A DNA stretch of 64,000 nt from Labia minor (taxonomy: Eukaryota; Arthropoda; Insecta; Dermaptera; Spongiphoridae), in contig OY720344.1 of NCBI GenBank assembly GCA_963082975.1, forward strand, positions 95,175,228 through 95,239,227, given 5' to 3'. Both the position numbers and the translations under genes were made by a program. Positions within the stretch are counted from its first letter, which is position 1, and the number at the start of each line of letters is the position of its first letter. Below the pieces are notes generated by a model. That model did no database searches and was not told the origin of the DNA. It worked only from the letters and a program-made list of their open reading frames with translations. Of this stretch, positions 1-10,700 are shown piece by piece.

Positions 1-2294
1 CAATTTTGAGTAGCATATTTTACTTTTTCGACTTTTAAATTGTTTGTATACCATATTAAAATTTAATTAATTTATGAAAATTTCTGTATAGATGTCCTCA
101 GAAATTGAACATGGTTTAATAAACCAATGTTTAATTTATATCATCATAGGACATCTTAGTTAAAAAAAAATATTTAATAAAATTAAATAAAATGAGCTAC
201 CTTATAAATTTTTACTACTACTTTTAAGTGATATTTACAACGAATATAAAATAACTTCAAGAAATGTATAATTCTATAAAATATGTGTATAAAGAAAATA
301 GCAATTCAATATCACAACAACAAAAATATACAGACATATTTTACTTTTTTCCGAGATAACCATGGTGCCCTTCTTTCTTTAGCCGTTTTCTCTCATTTAG
401 ATCTTCGTTTTTACTCAAATTTGCAAATTGCACAATTTTTCAAAATATAAATTTAAATATAAAAAATATTACTTACTTTGTTTTAGAAAATATTAATCAA
501 TTAGGAGTAATATTCAATTTAATTTTACTTTTAATTTTATAGAATATTAGAAATTAAAATAAAAATTTAAATATTTTAAACATTCTTTGTATGGAGATTT
601 CTAGAATTATTAATTTTGTATTGAGTGTCAACTTCTTAACTTCTTTACCAGAGGCGGTACATTTGTTGGGTCGGTTTTTTGCCCATAACTTTGGAACGGA
701 TCAACTTTTTTGAAATTTTCAACCTTATACCTTATCCTTGGGTCATGAAGCCGTTTAGAAGCCGTTTAGAAGGAGATTAGGATTGTATGGATTATATGGA
801 TATATGAAAATATTTTAATTTATTAATTTGAGTATTCTTTATTATAGATTCCTATTTATAGACTTCAAATTTTATAAAATATTTTTTTTTTTTATATTAG
901 AAAATGATATTATTCTTTTGTTTATATCTTAATTTTTTAAAATATTATCTGCTGTCAAAACTTAAACGGTTATTTAGTTAATGGGGCGTCCCGGAAGAAG
1001 ATGAAATATAACGATTTTAAGCCTTGGCACCTGCTGATCTTTTTCGAAATTATAAAACGAAACTGAAATTAAAATTCGTCCGGTGTTGTTGAAATCCTAT
1101 AAAAAAAATGGCGTTGTAAAATTATATCTACAATTATTGATTTAGGAGGAACGCGTGAGAGGGAGAGGGAATTTTTTTTATTACTAATTTTAATGAGAGA
1201 GAGAGATACATGTATGTTATAAAATTTTAATATTACAAAAAAATAGAAAAAATATTTAATGGATGATGATTTTTTTATAAAGAAAAAAAAAGATTTAAGT
1301 TTTTCTTTCAGTTGAAATAAATTTTTGGTGCACCTCTAGACAAATGCAGCGTCCTTGTAAGGAATTATTATTATTATTATTATTTTTAATTAATTGATTT
1401 TTATTTTAAAATTCTTCTAATCTTTTTTCACAATCTTATAAATTTTAATTATATATATATTTATTTATTTATTAATTCATTTTCTATAAACCAAATACTT
1501 TCATTATTTCTTAACAACATACAATATTTTAAATATCAACAGTCAATAATAATCAGAAATGTATTGAATGAGATAGGAATGAGGGAGGGGTAATTGAATG
1601 TATGTGAAGAGAGAGGAAGTAATCATAAAAGACATGACATGATGACTACACAACAGAAAAGTTAAGTTAAAAAAAGTAGTAAGAATTAGAAAAAGGAAAA
1701 AAGTAATAAAATTACACGATACGTGCAATTGAAGTGGTCGTTAAATGGTTTGTTTCAAAATGATTTGGAATCAAAAGATCAGGTAATTTATTAAAATTAA
1801 CAAAATAATAAAATAAACAATTTAACTAACACAATTATTTTCATATGATATATTTGTTTATAAAATAAAGTTAATAAATGGTTTATATGTAAAATGGTTA
1901 ATATTAAGTATGTATTAGTGGGATATAAATATAATATAATATAATATAATATAAGTATAATATTCATCTTAATTTCAAATGGAGTTAGTGGTTAGATTCA
2001 ACATACACATTCCTCCACCTGTCTCAATCCTGAACTACTTCCATCGAATTCTCATTCTATTCCTATTCCTGCACATATTCACTGTTTTAATCCTTTCCAT
2101 CCGGAAAAATAAAAGTTTTATACATTTTATATTTGATACCTTTTGTCAGTATATTTTTGAATGAACTTCTTTACGGTATAATAACACCCACTCTTATAAT
2201 TTAAATTCTCCTCAAATATTTTTATTCTTAGTGAGTATAAAACCCAAGTATTTAAATTTTAGTACTTAATATATAACATATTTAATTATAATTT
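1..2294. other. A+T-rich region without recognisable gene
   Basis: No coding region I can support. The short open frames here are low-complexity. Small repeats include an 11-bp unit repeated in tandem at 748-770 (gaagccgttta) and TAATA-type pentamers at about 1930-1954. A more complex stretch at 640-780 contains a phrase like the aacggat...gaaatttt motif seen in the Helentron-like families further right, but it is too short to classify. Confidence 0.5.
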
Positions 2295-2378
2295 TGATCA
2301 AGAAAAATAAGATAAAGATAGAGAGGACTCGTTCCACTGATCATAGAACAACTTTACCCCTGTCTTTTCGTAGAGTGT
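2295..2378 (+). repeat. SINE 3' fragment
   Basis: This stretch matches the downstream half of the tRNA-type SINE at 47347-47630: gatcaagaaaa, then a variant of gttctactgatcatagga, then a decayed version of the following segment. The tRNA-like head is missing, so it is a 5'-truncated copy. Judged by eye. Confidence 0.55.
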
Positions 2379-2821
2379 ATAAGTCATTTACATTTTTAAT
2401 TATAATTAAAAATAGATCTGATTGTGTGTTTTGTTACATTTTAAAGTTACATTAAATTATAGTATAAATTTTTAATCTAAATATCTAATGCAAATATAAA
2501 TTCTTCTGTAATATTATCGCAATTATACATATTTCTCAGATGATAGGAGGAATGTGAATGCTTCTGTCAAAAACATCAAATTCAGTATCCATAGATTAAA
2601 GTGACCACATTCTCATTGAGAAAAAGCGGGACAAATGGGATGAAATGTGAATTACAATTTAGTTATATATACATATATATATATATATTATTATACACAT
2701 TCATATATTTGTACAAAAATGTATTTATTAATAATTATTGGTAACTATAAAAATATTTATAAAAAGTAATAATTTGAACATCATGATTTTTAATCAAATT
2801 AAATTTTTTATTTAAAAAAAA

Positions 2822-4700
2822 TTATGATTTTCTTTCACGATCATATTTTTGATCCGAGTGAATACTTTTCAAGAGATTCGGATCATTTATTAAAATATCG
2901 TGAAATGTTTCACATGAGTTGGTTAAATTATATTTTACACTTAATATAGATTTTAAAGTTTTAATATTCAATTGCGTTTTTTCAGTTGTCCATATTTTAT
3001 TGATACTAGCAAAAACACGTTCAGTTGCTGCATTTGTTCCTGGAAGGGAGAGCGCGAATTCTACAATTTTCAAAATATTTTGATAAGGAATATCATTCTG
3101 TTTAAAATGAAGGAATAACTCCGTCCATTTTTGGTCTGTTTCCACATTTGCAGACAACCAACATTTAATTTTTTCATCTGTAACATATCTTTTCACCAAT
3201 GACACCTCATCAAAAAGATCATTTTCGCAAATATTATTTTTCGGAAAATTGTTACTAATATATTCAAAAGATTTTTCCACATATTCCCATAAAATCTCCT
3301 TTTTTAATGTCACCCAATGAAAATTTTTAATATCTTCGAATTGAACTGTCCATTCTTCAAGATATTCCAAGCAGTTATTATAAAAATCTTTGACATGTTT
3401 CAGAAAATCAGGTCGTTTAATGGCACCTTCTTCTTCCAATCTAGTGATGTCTTTTCGAATAATTAAAGGAATGTAATCATTATCAATTCTTTCTCGTAAT
3501 TTTGTTTTTAAATTATTGATTCATTTGACACTTCCGTAATTGAAATTTTGTCCCCTTCATTAATTTTCACAGCATTGTGAAATAATGTAGCTTGGTTGTG
3601 GATGAACTGAAGCCAAATTTGTGATGTATCATTTTCAAAAAAGAGCTGCAATATTCTTGGACATTTATCTTATGATAAAAAGTATGATTTTAATGGTTCG
3701 TATATTTTTAAAATATTTTCTACAGCTGGTAAAAGAGCTAGCCATCTTGTTTTGCTGTAACCAAGAATTCTTTTATATTCGATTTCTGCGCTTTCACAAA
3801 AATCCTTCAAACTTTCAACACGCACAGTATATATATAAAAATACGAATAAATTTTTGCAATAATATTTTCAATATCAACTGGAAGTAAGTCAGATGCTGT
3901 TTGAATAGTATTATGTGGAATGTGCGCTGCACAACCTACTCCAATAATTTTTTGGTTCAAATGTTCGTTAAGTTTCGTAAAAACGTTATTGATGCCTCTT
4001 CTAGCTTTTTCACCAAAATTTGCGTTAGTGTTATCCGCACAATAGGCAATAATTTTATTGTTCAAATTATTCTTTTTTAAAATAGTACTTATTGAATCAA
4101 AAATTATTTGTGAAGTTTCACCCGGCAATGAAACAAAATCTAATATTCTAATTTTAATTCCTGTTTCTGGATCAAAAAATCTAACAATTGTGGGAAATAA
4201 TTTTAAATCTTTGTGGTTGGAAGCATCAGAATATATGGATATAAATGCGCATTTTTCTAATTCTTTCTGCAATTGTGAAAACGAATATGGTGAAAAAACA
4301 TTACAAATAATTGCTTCGGTTTTTGTTCTAGCACAAGCAAACTTTTTGTCGTATAATGTTTTGATCATTCGCGATGTACAATCCATTGATCTGAAACTTT
4401 GATTGTGGTTTATGGTGTGGAAAGCAAATAGCCCTTCGGCTAATGTTAGCTTTTTTTCCGTGTCGCCAAAACATTGCGAAAAAACTGTTCTATTTTAGAA
4501 GAGGAAGCGGCATTATTTAAAAATCTTCTATGCCTCTTTGTCGCTAGATGTTTAGTAATATCGTTTTTCCCTCCATGTGAAACCGAAAATTCAGCACTGC
4601 ATTTATCACACCGTACCATGTAGTCTATTTTAGTTTTTTTAATATATGGAAATTCTCTGCTTAGCTCTTCATTAAATTTGCATTCTTTTTTTTTACTCAT
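2822..4700 (-). pseudogene. Broken hAT-family transposase (BED finger, RNase H-like core, dimerisation domain)
   Basis: Three open pieces in three frames make one hAT transposase. The N-terminal piece (4700-4446) has a BED-type zinc finger with C31, C34, H51 and H57. The central piece (4386-3670) holds the RNase H-like core, with aspartates in SDAS and ADNTN at the usual first and second catalytic places. The C-terminal piece (3439-2822) holds the hAT dimerisation domain, with the TERVF glutamate. It resembles the SCAND3/ZBED-like, DUF4371-type transposases (recognition by motif). Lesions are a frameshift near a run of seven T (4451-4457), an in-frame stop at about 3670, and a second frameshift near 3505-3520. 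The enzyme would have cut and pasted the surrounding element, but this copy cannot encode it. Confidence 0.85.
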
Positions 4701-5066
4701 CTTTTATTCTGTGGATAAATACCAGAAATAAATAACAAATTTACCACAAAGTACAAAGGCTAAAAAAAGTATTAAATTCTACCTTATTCACCGTTACGTT
4801 GTGGCGACTATTGCTCTATCTTCGTCAATCAAATAATGCACTGAATAATGAGTTAAATCGAACCACCGAACATCAAATTGAAAACAGTAAATCGCACTAG
4901 TGGACTAGTGGGTGCTTGTGATCGCACTGTCTGCACCATAGTACTGCAACACAGTTCTGTGGTCTGCACAGCCGAGACTTAACGGCAATGATCGAACACA
5001 ACCGAGTAAATCTTACTCGGTACATGTACAAATTTAATTTACTCTGCAACATTTTATATGTTTTTT

Positions 5067-5266
5067 TATATAATTTGTATTTCTTTATATTCACCATAAT
5101 ACTTAATAAATAATAGGTAATATATTTTTACAATTTACAGTGCATTTCAAATAAGAAAGAAAGAAATAAGAAAAAAAGCGGGACATTTTTAAAAATCGGC
5201 GGGACGCGGGACAGTTCACCAAAAAGCGGGACAGTCCCGCCAAAATCGGGACGTGTGGTCACTTTA
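5067..5266. repeat. Inner copy of the hAT right end (200 bp)
   Basis: Direct repeat of 6527-6726 with the same length. The main difference is a block of about a dozen bases near the middle (aagaaagaaataag here against acagatattttct in the other copy). It ends in the same terminal repeat, gtggtcacttta, but the 8 bp after it (ctgataaa) are not a copy of the left-flank target duplication. It is therefore not the outer boundary of the current insertion. Confidence 0.85.
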
Positions 5267-5794
5267 CTGATAAAGCCATATTTAAAAATATAGGGACACT
5301 TGTAATAGCAGGTAATCTTTGCGTTCCTCCAGCGCCTGGAATAAGTCTGTGGTGCCGCACACCACAAGTAGATGGCGCCGCGCCAACATGCGCCAGCCCA
5401 GGACGGCAACAACATGATGGGGACATGGTATATATATTGTAAACGGTGCGAACAATAAAATGAGTTAACATACTTCAAGTCCACTGCCTAAACAGGATCC
5501 TTGGATCGCAGCAACGATAGGCTTTGGCGATCGTTCGATTGAAGCAAGAATATGTTGACCTTCCTCCGAAACTTTTCTGAATTCTTCTTTTGTTTTACAT
5601 TTGTCCAACATTTTAATATCAGGTCCAGTAATAAAGCAATAGTTCAATGTGATAGTTCAATTGAAGGCGCTGTTCTCATTAGTGGAAAATCAGTTTCCAC
5701 TAATGAGGACAGCTCCTTCAATTGAACTATCACTTTGGACTTTAAAAAGAATTTGTTGCATCTTTGACATAACTTCATGGTTAAGTGAATTTAC
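5267..5794 (-). pseudogene. Captured fragment of a HADHA-like gene (mitochondrial trifunctional enzyme alpha subunit)
   Basis: The minus strand encodes pieces of an enoyl-CoA hydratase fold of the HADHA type, which in mitochondria catalyses the hydration and dehydrogenation steps of long-chain beta-oxidation. One exon-like stretch (5794-5475) starts right after a T-rich tract ending in AG and stops at a GTATGT donor-like site. It encodes [21 protein letters not shown] and GLEV. A second stretch (5345-5270) encodes LIPGAGGTQRLP and runs to the hAT end, where it stops. Retained splice-like signals indicate a genomic DNA fragment rather than a retrocopy. A fold-back inverted duplication (5651-5731) disrupts the exon. 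The GC-rich segment 5346-5468 does not look like the expected coding sequence. Only a small part of the gene is present, so it is nonfunctional. Confidence 0.75.
5651..5731. repeat. Fold-back inverted repeat inside the HADHA-like exon
   Basis: Two 38-bp arms (5651-5688 and 5694-5731) are reverse complements with two mismatches, separated by a 5-bp spacer (atcag). The right arm matches the coding sequence (minus-strand [12 protein letters not shown]); the left arm is an inverted copy of it inserted where the exon should continue. Template switching during repair is a plausible origin (inference). Confidence 0.85.
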
Positions 5795-6526
5795 CTAAAA
5801 AAAATTATAATATTTAATTAAAATAAAAATATAAATGTTATTTGTTTAATTCATTAATATTAATAAACTAATTTAATTATTTCTTTTCAAAAAAATATAA
5901 ATATAAGTATAAAAATAAAAAAAATAATAAAAGTGGAGTAAATATTTATAATTATAAAAATATATAATAAAATTAATTAAATTTATTAAAACATTATATT
6001 TATCTTAATTTAATGATTATCTAAAGGAAATTTAAAATAAAACTCACAGGAATTAATAATTTGAAATAAAAATAATTATTTTTACATTGAAATAAATCAA
6101 TAATTATATAGGTAAATAGTGAGGAAACAGAATTTTAATTATATATATATACTAGGTGTATGCATATGAAACCGCCGTTTTGAGTTGTACACATACCAAA
6201 AGGAATAAAATAAAATCGTTTTAAAATAAATAATATAATATATGAAATATCATATTAATATATATATATTTATATTAATGATACAAATTCATAAATGTTA
6301 TAAACAAATTAAATGACTGAAGAAATTTTATTTTTGAAAGGCAATCCCCTCATAATGGGCACTGAACGGAGCGGACGATATTTTTTTAACAAACAGGTTA
6401 ATTTTGCATTTCATCAGCTATAAAACTTTACTATTAATTATTCTTATTTAATTTAAAAATCAATTATATGTTTTTTAAATAAATTGTATCATTTATTTTT
6501 TTATTATCGAAATTGGAGTGATGATA
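5795..6526. other. A+T-rich part of the captured segment
   Basis: No coding sequence recognised. It holds a stretch at 6147-6180 (ctaggtgtatgcatatgaaa...) that resembles one end of a mariner-type element, without a partner end nearby. It also holds a more complex patch at 6335-6395. Part may be intron of the captured gene. Confidence 0.35.
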
Positions 6527-6726
6527 TATATAATTTGTATTTCTTTATATTCACCATAATACTTAATAAATAATAGGTAATATATTTTTACAATTTACAG
6601 TGCATTTCAAATAAGAAACACAGATATTTTCTAAAAAGCGGGACATTTTTAAAAATCGGCGGGACGCGGGACAGTTCACCAAAAAGCGGGACAGTCCCGC
6701 CAAAATCGGGACGTGTGGTCACTTTA
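6527..6726. repeat. Outer copy of the hAT right end (200 bp)
   Basis: Second copy of the 200-bp right end at 5067-5266. This is the true outer terminus: it ends in gtggtcacttta and is followed at once by the target duplication ccatagat, which matches the left flank. Confidence 0.85.
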
Positions 6727-6737
6727 CCATAGATATA

Positions 6738-7363
6738 CACGGTCTGTCGCATAAGTAAGGGGACAGGTACTATTACACTCTAAAACTGTACTAAATGTAT
6801 AAACAAACATTGTATCATTCACGAAAGTTTTACTTTTTTCGTGTTTATAAGTTTTTTATAAATCTTCAAGAATAATGAATTCTCGATCCGAAATTCGCGC
6901 CAAAATCAGATTCTATTTCAAACTTGGCAAAAGTGCCACTGAAACATTTGAAATATTAAAAGGTGAGGCCTGAGTACCGACAGCAAGGCACGTGGTATTT
7001 GTTGCACGACAATGCCCATGCACACAAGTGCAGAATTGTGAAGGAGTTGTTTGCAAAAAGGGGCGTTGTTTTGTTGGAACACCCCTCATACTCGCCGGAT
7101 TTTTGGCTGTTCCAAAAATTGAAATTATCGATGAAAGAAAAACATTTTGGAACCGTGGAAGAGATCCAAAACTCGGTGACCGAAGTTCTAGACAGCATCC
7201 TAAAAAATGAGTTCCAGAGTTGCTTTGAATCGTTTTACAGACGGTTCCAAAGCTGTATTGATGGAGAAGAAGTTTTTTTTACAATAAAAACAAAATCAAA
7301 TTTGTTTTGGTACTCGTACTCACTTATCTTAAGTCAGTCCTCTTACTTTTGTGACAGACTGTG
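6738..7363 (+). mobile_element. Internally deleted mariner element
   Basis: A 626-bp element flanked by TA at 6736-6737 and 7364-7365. The inverted ends are about 27 bp (left cacggtctgtcgcataagta, right complement cacagtctgtcacaaaagta). It lies only 3 bp outside the hAT target duplication. A start region and a C-terminal transposase region remain, but most of the gene between them is missing. Confidence 0.85.
6875..7270 (+). pseudogene. mariner transposase, deleted and frameshifted
   Basis: The ATG at 6875 opens a mariner N-terminal helix-turn-helix start (MNSRSEIRAKIRF) that ends after 32 codons. The C-terminal half then continues in another frame from about 6963, with the LLHDNAHAHK motif that holds one catalytic aspartate. 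Compared with the copy at 21539, a 15-bp in-frame deletion at YSPD/FWLF removes LAPAD, which carries the last aspartate of the DD34D triad. This copy is doubly dead. Confidence 0.8.
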
Positions 7364-7365
7364 TA

Positions 7366-8900
7366 GGTAGAAATATAGAGAAATATATCTCTGATATAAA
7401 ATAATTTTTTTCTTATATATCTAATTTGAATCTGAGTGAGTGAAGGAGGTATGTCACCATTTAAGTTAAGCCATAGAAATTTATAACTGGATAATTTTCT
7501 ATAGAAAATAAATCATCAAACCATTTAGAATCCCAGATATGGGTTGTTTATCTTATATGATGATTTTTTTTACTCTATCATCTTATATACATATATATCC
7601 TTATTTCAATTGTTTAAGTTTTTTCATCACATATTCAAATCTTTATAACGAAAATACCTTATTTCGTTTAAAATAGAAATGATGATACATTGTTTAATTT
7701 CAAGGATAATCATGTTTTACATTTTTAGATTAAATAATATGTAATTTCTTTTCATAATGGATTTAAAAAAATCGCTTATTTATTTTTAAATATTTTAACA
7801 ATAAATAATTAATTTTTAATTTTATAAGGATTTAGATTCATTTTAGTCTTTAAATTTTTTATTTTGATTTTATAATAATATATGATTAAAAATTGTTTAA
7901 CTTATTGAGGTTTCAACTTTCGTTCTCAAGATTCAAGCGTTATACCGTACTATGATTTTTAAAAATAAGTTCATTTACCTCTCCTATACATATGAATATC
8001 TATTATGTAATAATTATGTATTTAATACTATTTAATAAATAAATATAAATTTAAATGAAAATTTTCTTTTCAAAGTATCCATTTTTATATCCTTGGCGTG
8101 TCTTTTTATCATTTTGATAGATATGTTGAGTGCATTAAATAAACCAAAAAAAAAAAAATACATTCAACTAATGGGCAGGTGTGCATTTAATTCAACACCA
8201 CACATTGCATTCCCCTTCTCCCTTCACCGTCTCGCGTTGTCTCATTCACCCAATCTCACTCTCTCTATCTTTTTTTTTTACTTTTTCTTTTAAATCCTGT
8301 CTACTTAAAACATTCAATCATTTAATTTAACAAAAGCTTAAATTTATTATGATTTGATATTTTAATTTAATTGCGGAGAGGTAAAGGAGAAGTAGAAATG
8401 AGGGGAGGGAGAAGTGGCGGGGAATAATAAAATAAAAAAAAGGCAAACTTAACATGGAGAGTTTAATGAGACAGACGAGATGTTGCTACTGGAAATCGAT
8501 GATACTTTAAAGATTATTTATCGTTTCACACATTTGAGTTAGGATCACGTTTAGGGAATCTTTAATTGAGAGATTTGATTACTACTCTCTAGTCTGGAAG
8601 AGGTTGTTCCGTGTAGTAAATTTCACGAAAATATTTAATTAATAAATTTTAAGGAATGAATATACTGAAATGGGTAAAATGTATTTTGGTATAAAAAGGC
8701 ATATAGAGATGGTCATAGTCAAATTGAAATTCTTTTTATATTTTATTTTATTTAGTAAAAAGTACAAATGTTTTTAATTGTATTAATGAATATTCCTAAC
8801 AATTTTGTAAAACAGGTGATTGGAAATTAGAAAAGAAACAGATCAATTGTTTAAGGATTAGAAAAATAAATTAATAAATTTTAGAAATTGATTATTTTAT
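7366..8900. other. Region without recognisable gene
   Basis: Mostly A+T-rich. Two more complex patches stand out: a pyrimidine-rich stretch at 8180-8265 and a G-rich stretch at 8375-8425 containing agtggcggggaat. No coding pattern recognised. Confidence 0.45.
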
Positions 8901-8970
8901 GTTTATAGTTTAATGGTAAAATACTAAATTATTGAACTTGAAGAGACAAGAGTTCAAACTTCACAAAAAT
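8901..8970 (+). repeat. tRNA-like remnant (possible SINE head)
   Basis: Contains a box-A-like tagtttaatggtaaaat and, 35 bp on, a box-B-like gagttcaaacttc. The flanking arms do not form a convincing acceptor stem, so it is more likely a decayed tRNA-derived repeat than a tRNA gene. Confidence 0.3.
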
Positions 8971-9092
8971 ATATAATAAATTATTTAATCAATCGTGATA
9001 GATTATCAAAATTATTATATATTAGAAATAATTATATTATAAATGTCTAAAATGAGCGAAATAGGTTTAGATATATTTAATAATTAATTATC

Positions 9093-9215
9093 AGTATCTC
9101 TGTGGCTCTTCAGAACTTGAAAGTTCTTGAGCGCAGCAAACTCCATCCAACTCACATTCTCTCCCAACTCCCTACTTACATTGTCTGCCCACCGTGTTCT
9201 TGATCTACCAATAAC
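9093..9215 (-). repeat. LINE 3'-end remnant
   Basis: Read on the minus strand this is a decayed copy of the LINE tail seen at 37480-37640 and 63055-63210: gccacagagat, the gctgcg-containing segment, then the motif from the tryptophan-rich C-terminus near caccgtgttcttg. No open frame survives. Confidence 0.65.
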
Positions 9216-9633
9216 AAATTATTGTTTAAAATGCCAACAAAGAGAAGGAGGTGTGAGAGTTGGAGAAGAAAAATTGAATGGAAGTGAGTCAGGATAGAGA
9301 CTTGAAATGTGTTTGCTGCAGCCAAAACCATGAATTAGGATAATTGAAGTTATAGGTTGTATTATCTGTGAAAGATGAAGGAAAGATAATCTCAACATAT
9401 TGATTTATTATACAGTCACAACAAAACCAATAATTTTATAAGTACATATAAGTTTTATTCTTTTATAACTGCAAAATTCGTTGGATCTAATTTTTTTTTT
9501 CAAAAATTAAATTTTATTAATTGTCAAAATTGTATAAACATTTAATTAGCATGTTTCATTTTAATAATTTAATTAATTTTAATAATAACATAAAAAATAA
9601 CAAGGTAAGAATTTTGAATTATTATACTTCTTC

Positions 9634-10214
9634 TTACTATCTCGCCAGAGATAGTATTGCGATCAGGAAAATTTTCGATGTCGAGATTTCGATGTTTTTA
9701 TACGTTTTGAAGGTTCGTGAATCATTTTCACTAAGGTTGAGAAAAATGTCTGTGTGTGAGTGTGTATGTATGTAGACAAGATTACGCAAAAACGGTTTGA
9801 GCTAGTCATGAAATTTGGTACACGGGCATTATTCAAAATTCGTAGTTTTTTATCAACTTTTGAGAAATGTAGCTCATTCGGAAGATGACTATTACCTACA
9901 ACGTTTTCATTTTTTTCCCTCTAAACTAACCGTAAGAATAAAGATATATGTTTTAACATGATTAAAAATTGTATAAAACTATTATACATACTATATATAG
10001 AATTTAAGCTTGGTTGAAAGTACCGTAATTAATTTTTTAACACTGCAAATCACGCGCCAGCACGTGACATGGTGCCATCAACATAGAGCCAAATACGCGC
10101 TGGGTTTAATATTAATTAATTTTAATTTATAATTAATTAAATTGAATTTAAATATAATATATGTTAATTAATATAATTCAAATTTGCAAAATAGTCGAGT
10201 GGAGACATTCCAGA
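9634..10214 (-). mobile_element. Helentron/DINE-like non-autonomous element, family A, copy 1
   Basis: A member of a ~590-bp family with five main copies here. Read on the minus strand it starts tctggaatgtctccactcga. It holds a decayed sub-terminal copy of the family repeat actatctcgc, a conserved gcgcgtgatttgc segment, and a (TG)n tract. It ends in a hairpin (9636-9655, actatctc-gcca-gagatagt) whose arm is the inverse of the sub-terminal repeat. A sub-terminal repeat, a central microsatellite and a 3' hairpin are the structure of DINE-1/HINE elements. There is no coding capacity. Confidence 0.65.
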
Positions 10215-10559
10215 TTTTTTTATATTACTATAATATAATGTAAAATTATAATTTCTCAAGATAAATTTGTGTGGTGGGCGAATTTCGCAATTCAATAATT
10301 TGATTTAGATTGTCTTTAACCCTCAGGAACCTCTTTTGGACAGAAGATAGGAGTACTAAGGAGACTAAGAATTGTTCACAAAAAGAATCATAATTGTTTT
10401 CCCCTAATCTCTTTTACAATTTCGTTGCATCTTTATACTTCTTATCCGATGAATGAGATATTGTACAATATTATAATAATAGTTTAATTTCTTCATTTAA
10501 TCTTATCCATATACCTATATCAACATATATTGGCAGATTTTCTTCCCTTTGGTGGTTAA

Positions 10560-10700
10560 TAAGTAGAAGCACCACCTTCGATTTATTTGTTGCTGCTGTT
10601 GTTGCTCTTTTGGCTGCATTGCTAACCTTGGAGACCGTCACCTTCGACGTCGCCGCCCAATGAAAATGCACTGTCGCCAAATTCACTCGCCACCTCCAAT
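10560..10700. other. GC-richer island, possible regulatory block
   Basis: A stretch with several CpGs (cttcgacgtcgccgcc) in an A+T-rich setting. It includes gtcgccaaattcactcg, the reverse complement of a motif that recurs with little change in the GC island at 27236-27260. A minus-strand open frame of 108 codons crosses it but has no recognisable domain, and its N-terminus is a hydrophobic low-complexity run. Confidence 0.35.

Larger units (their letters stand above)
2597..6726 (-). mobile_element. Composite hAT transposon carrying a host-gene fragment
   Basis: The element is flanked by a perfect 8-bp target-site duplication, ccatagat, at 2589-2596 and 6727-6734. Its ends are a 13-bp inverted repeat (taaagtgaccaca), followed inside by repeated aaaaagcgggaca motifs. 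An 8-bp duplication with short terminal repeats is the hAT signature. Inside on the minus strand lies a broken hAT transposase (2822-4700). The last 200 bp of the right end occur twice, at 5067-5266 and 6527-6726. Between these copies lies about 1.26 kb of foreign sequence including a fragment of a HADHA-like gene. Because the target duplication joins the left end to the outer right end, the whole 4.13-kb composite apparently moved as one unit (inference). Confidence 0.85.

Noticed and set aside
2822-4700. hAT transposase as a domesticated host gene
   Set aside because: Two frameshifts and an in-frame stop disrupt it, so it cannot be a maintained host protein as read.
6140-6190. Sequence resembling a mariner terminus
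   Set aside because: No inverted partner or TA-flanked boundary within the surrounding 1 kb; too short to call.
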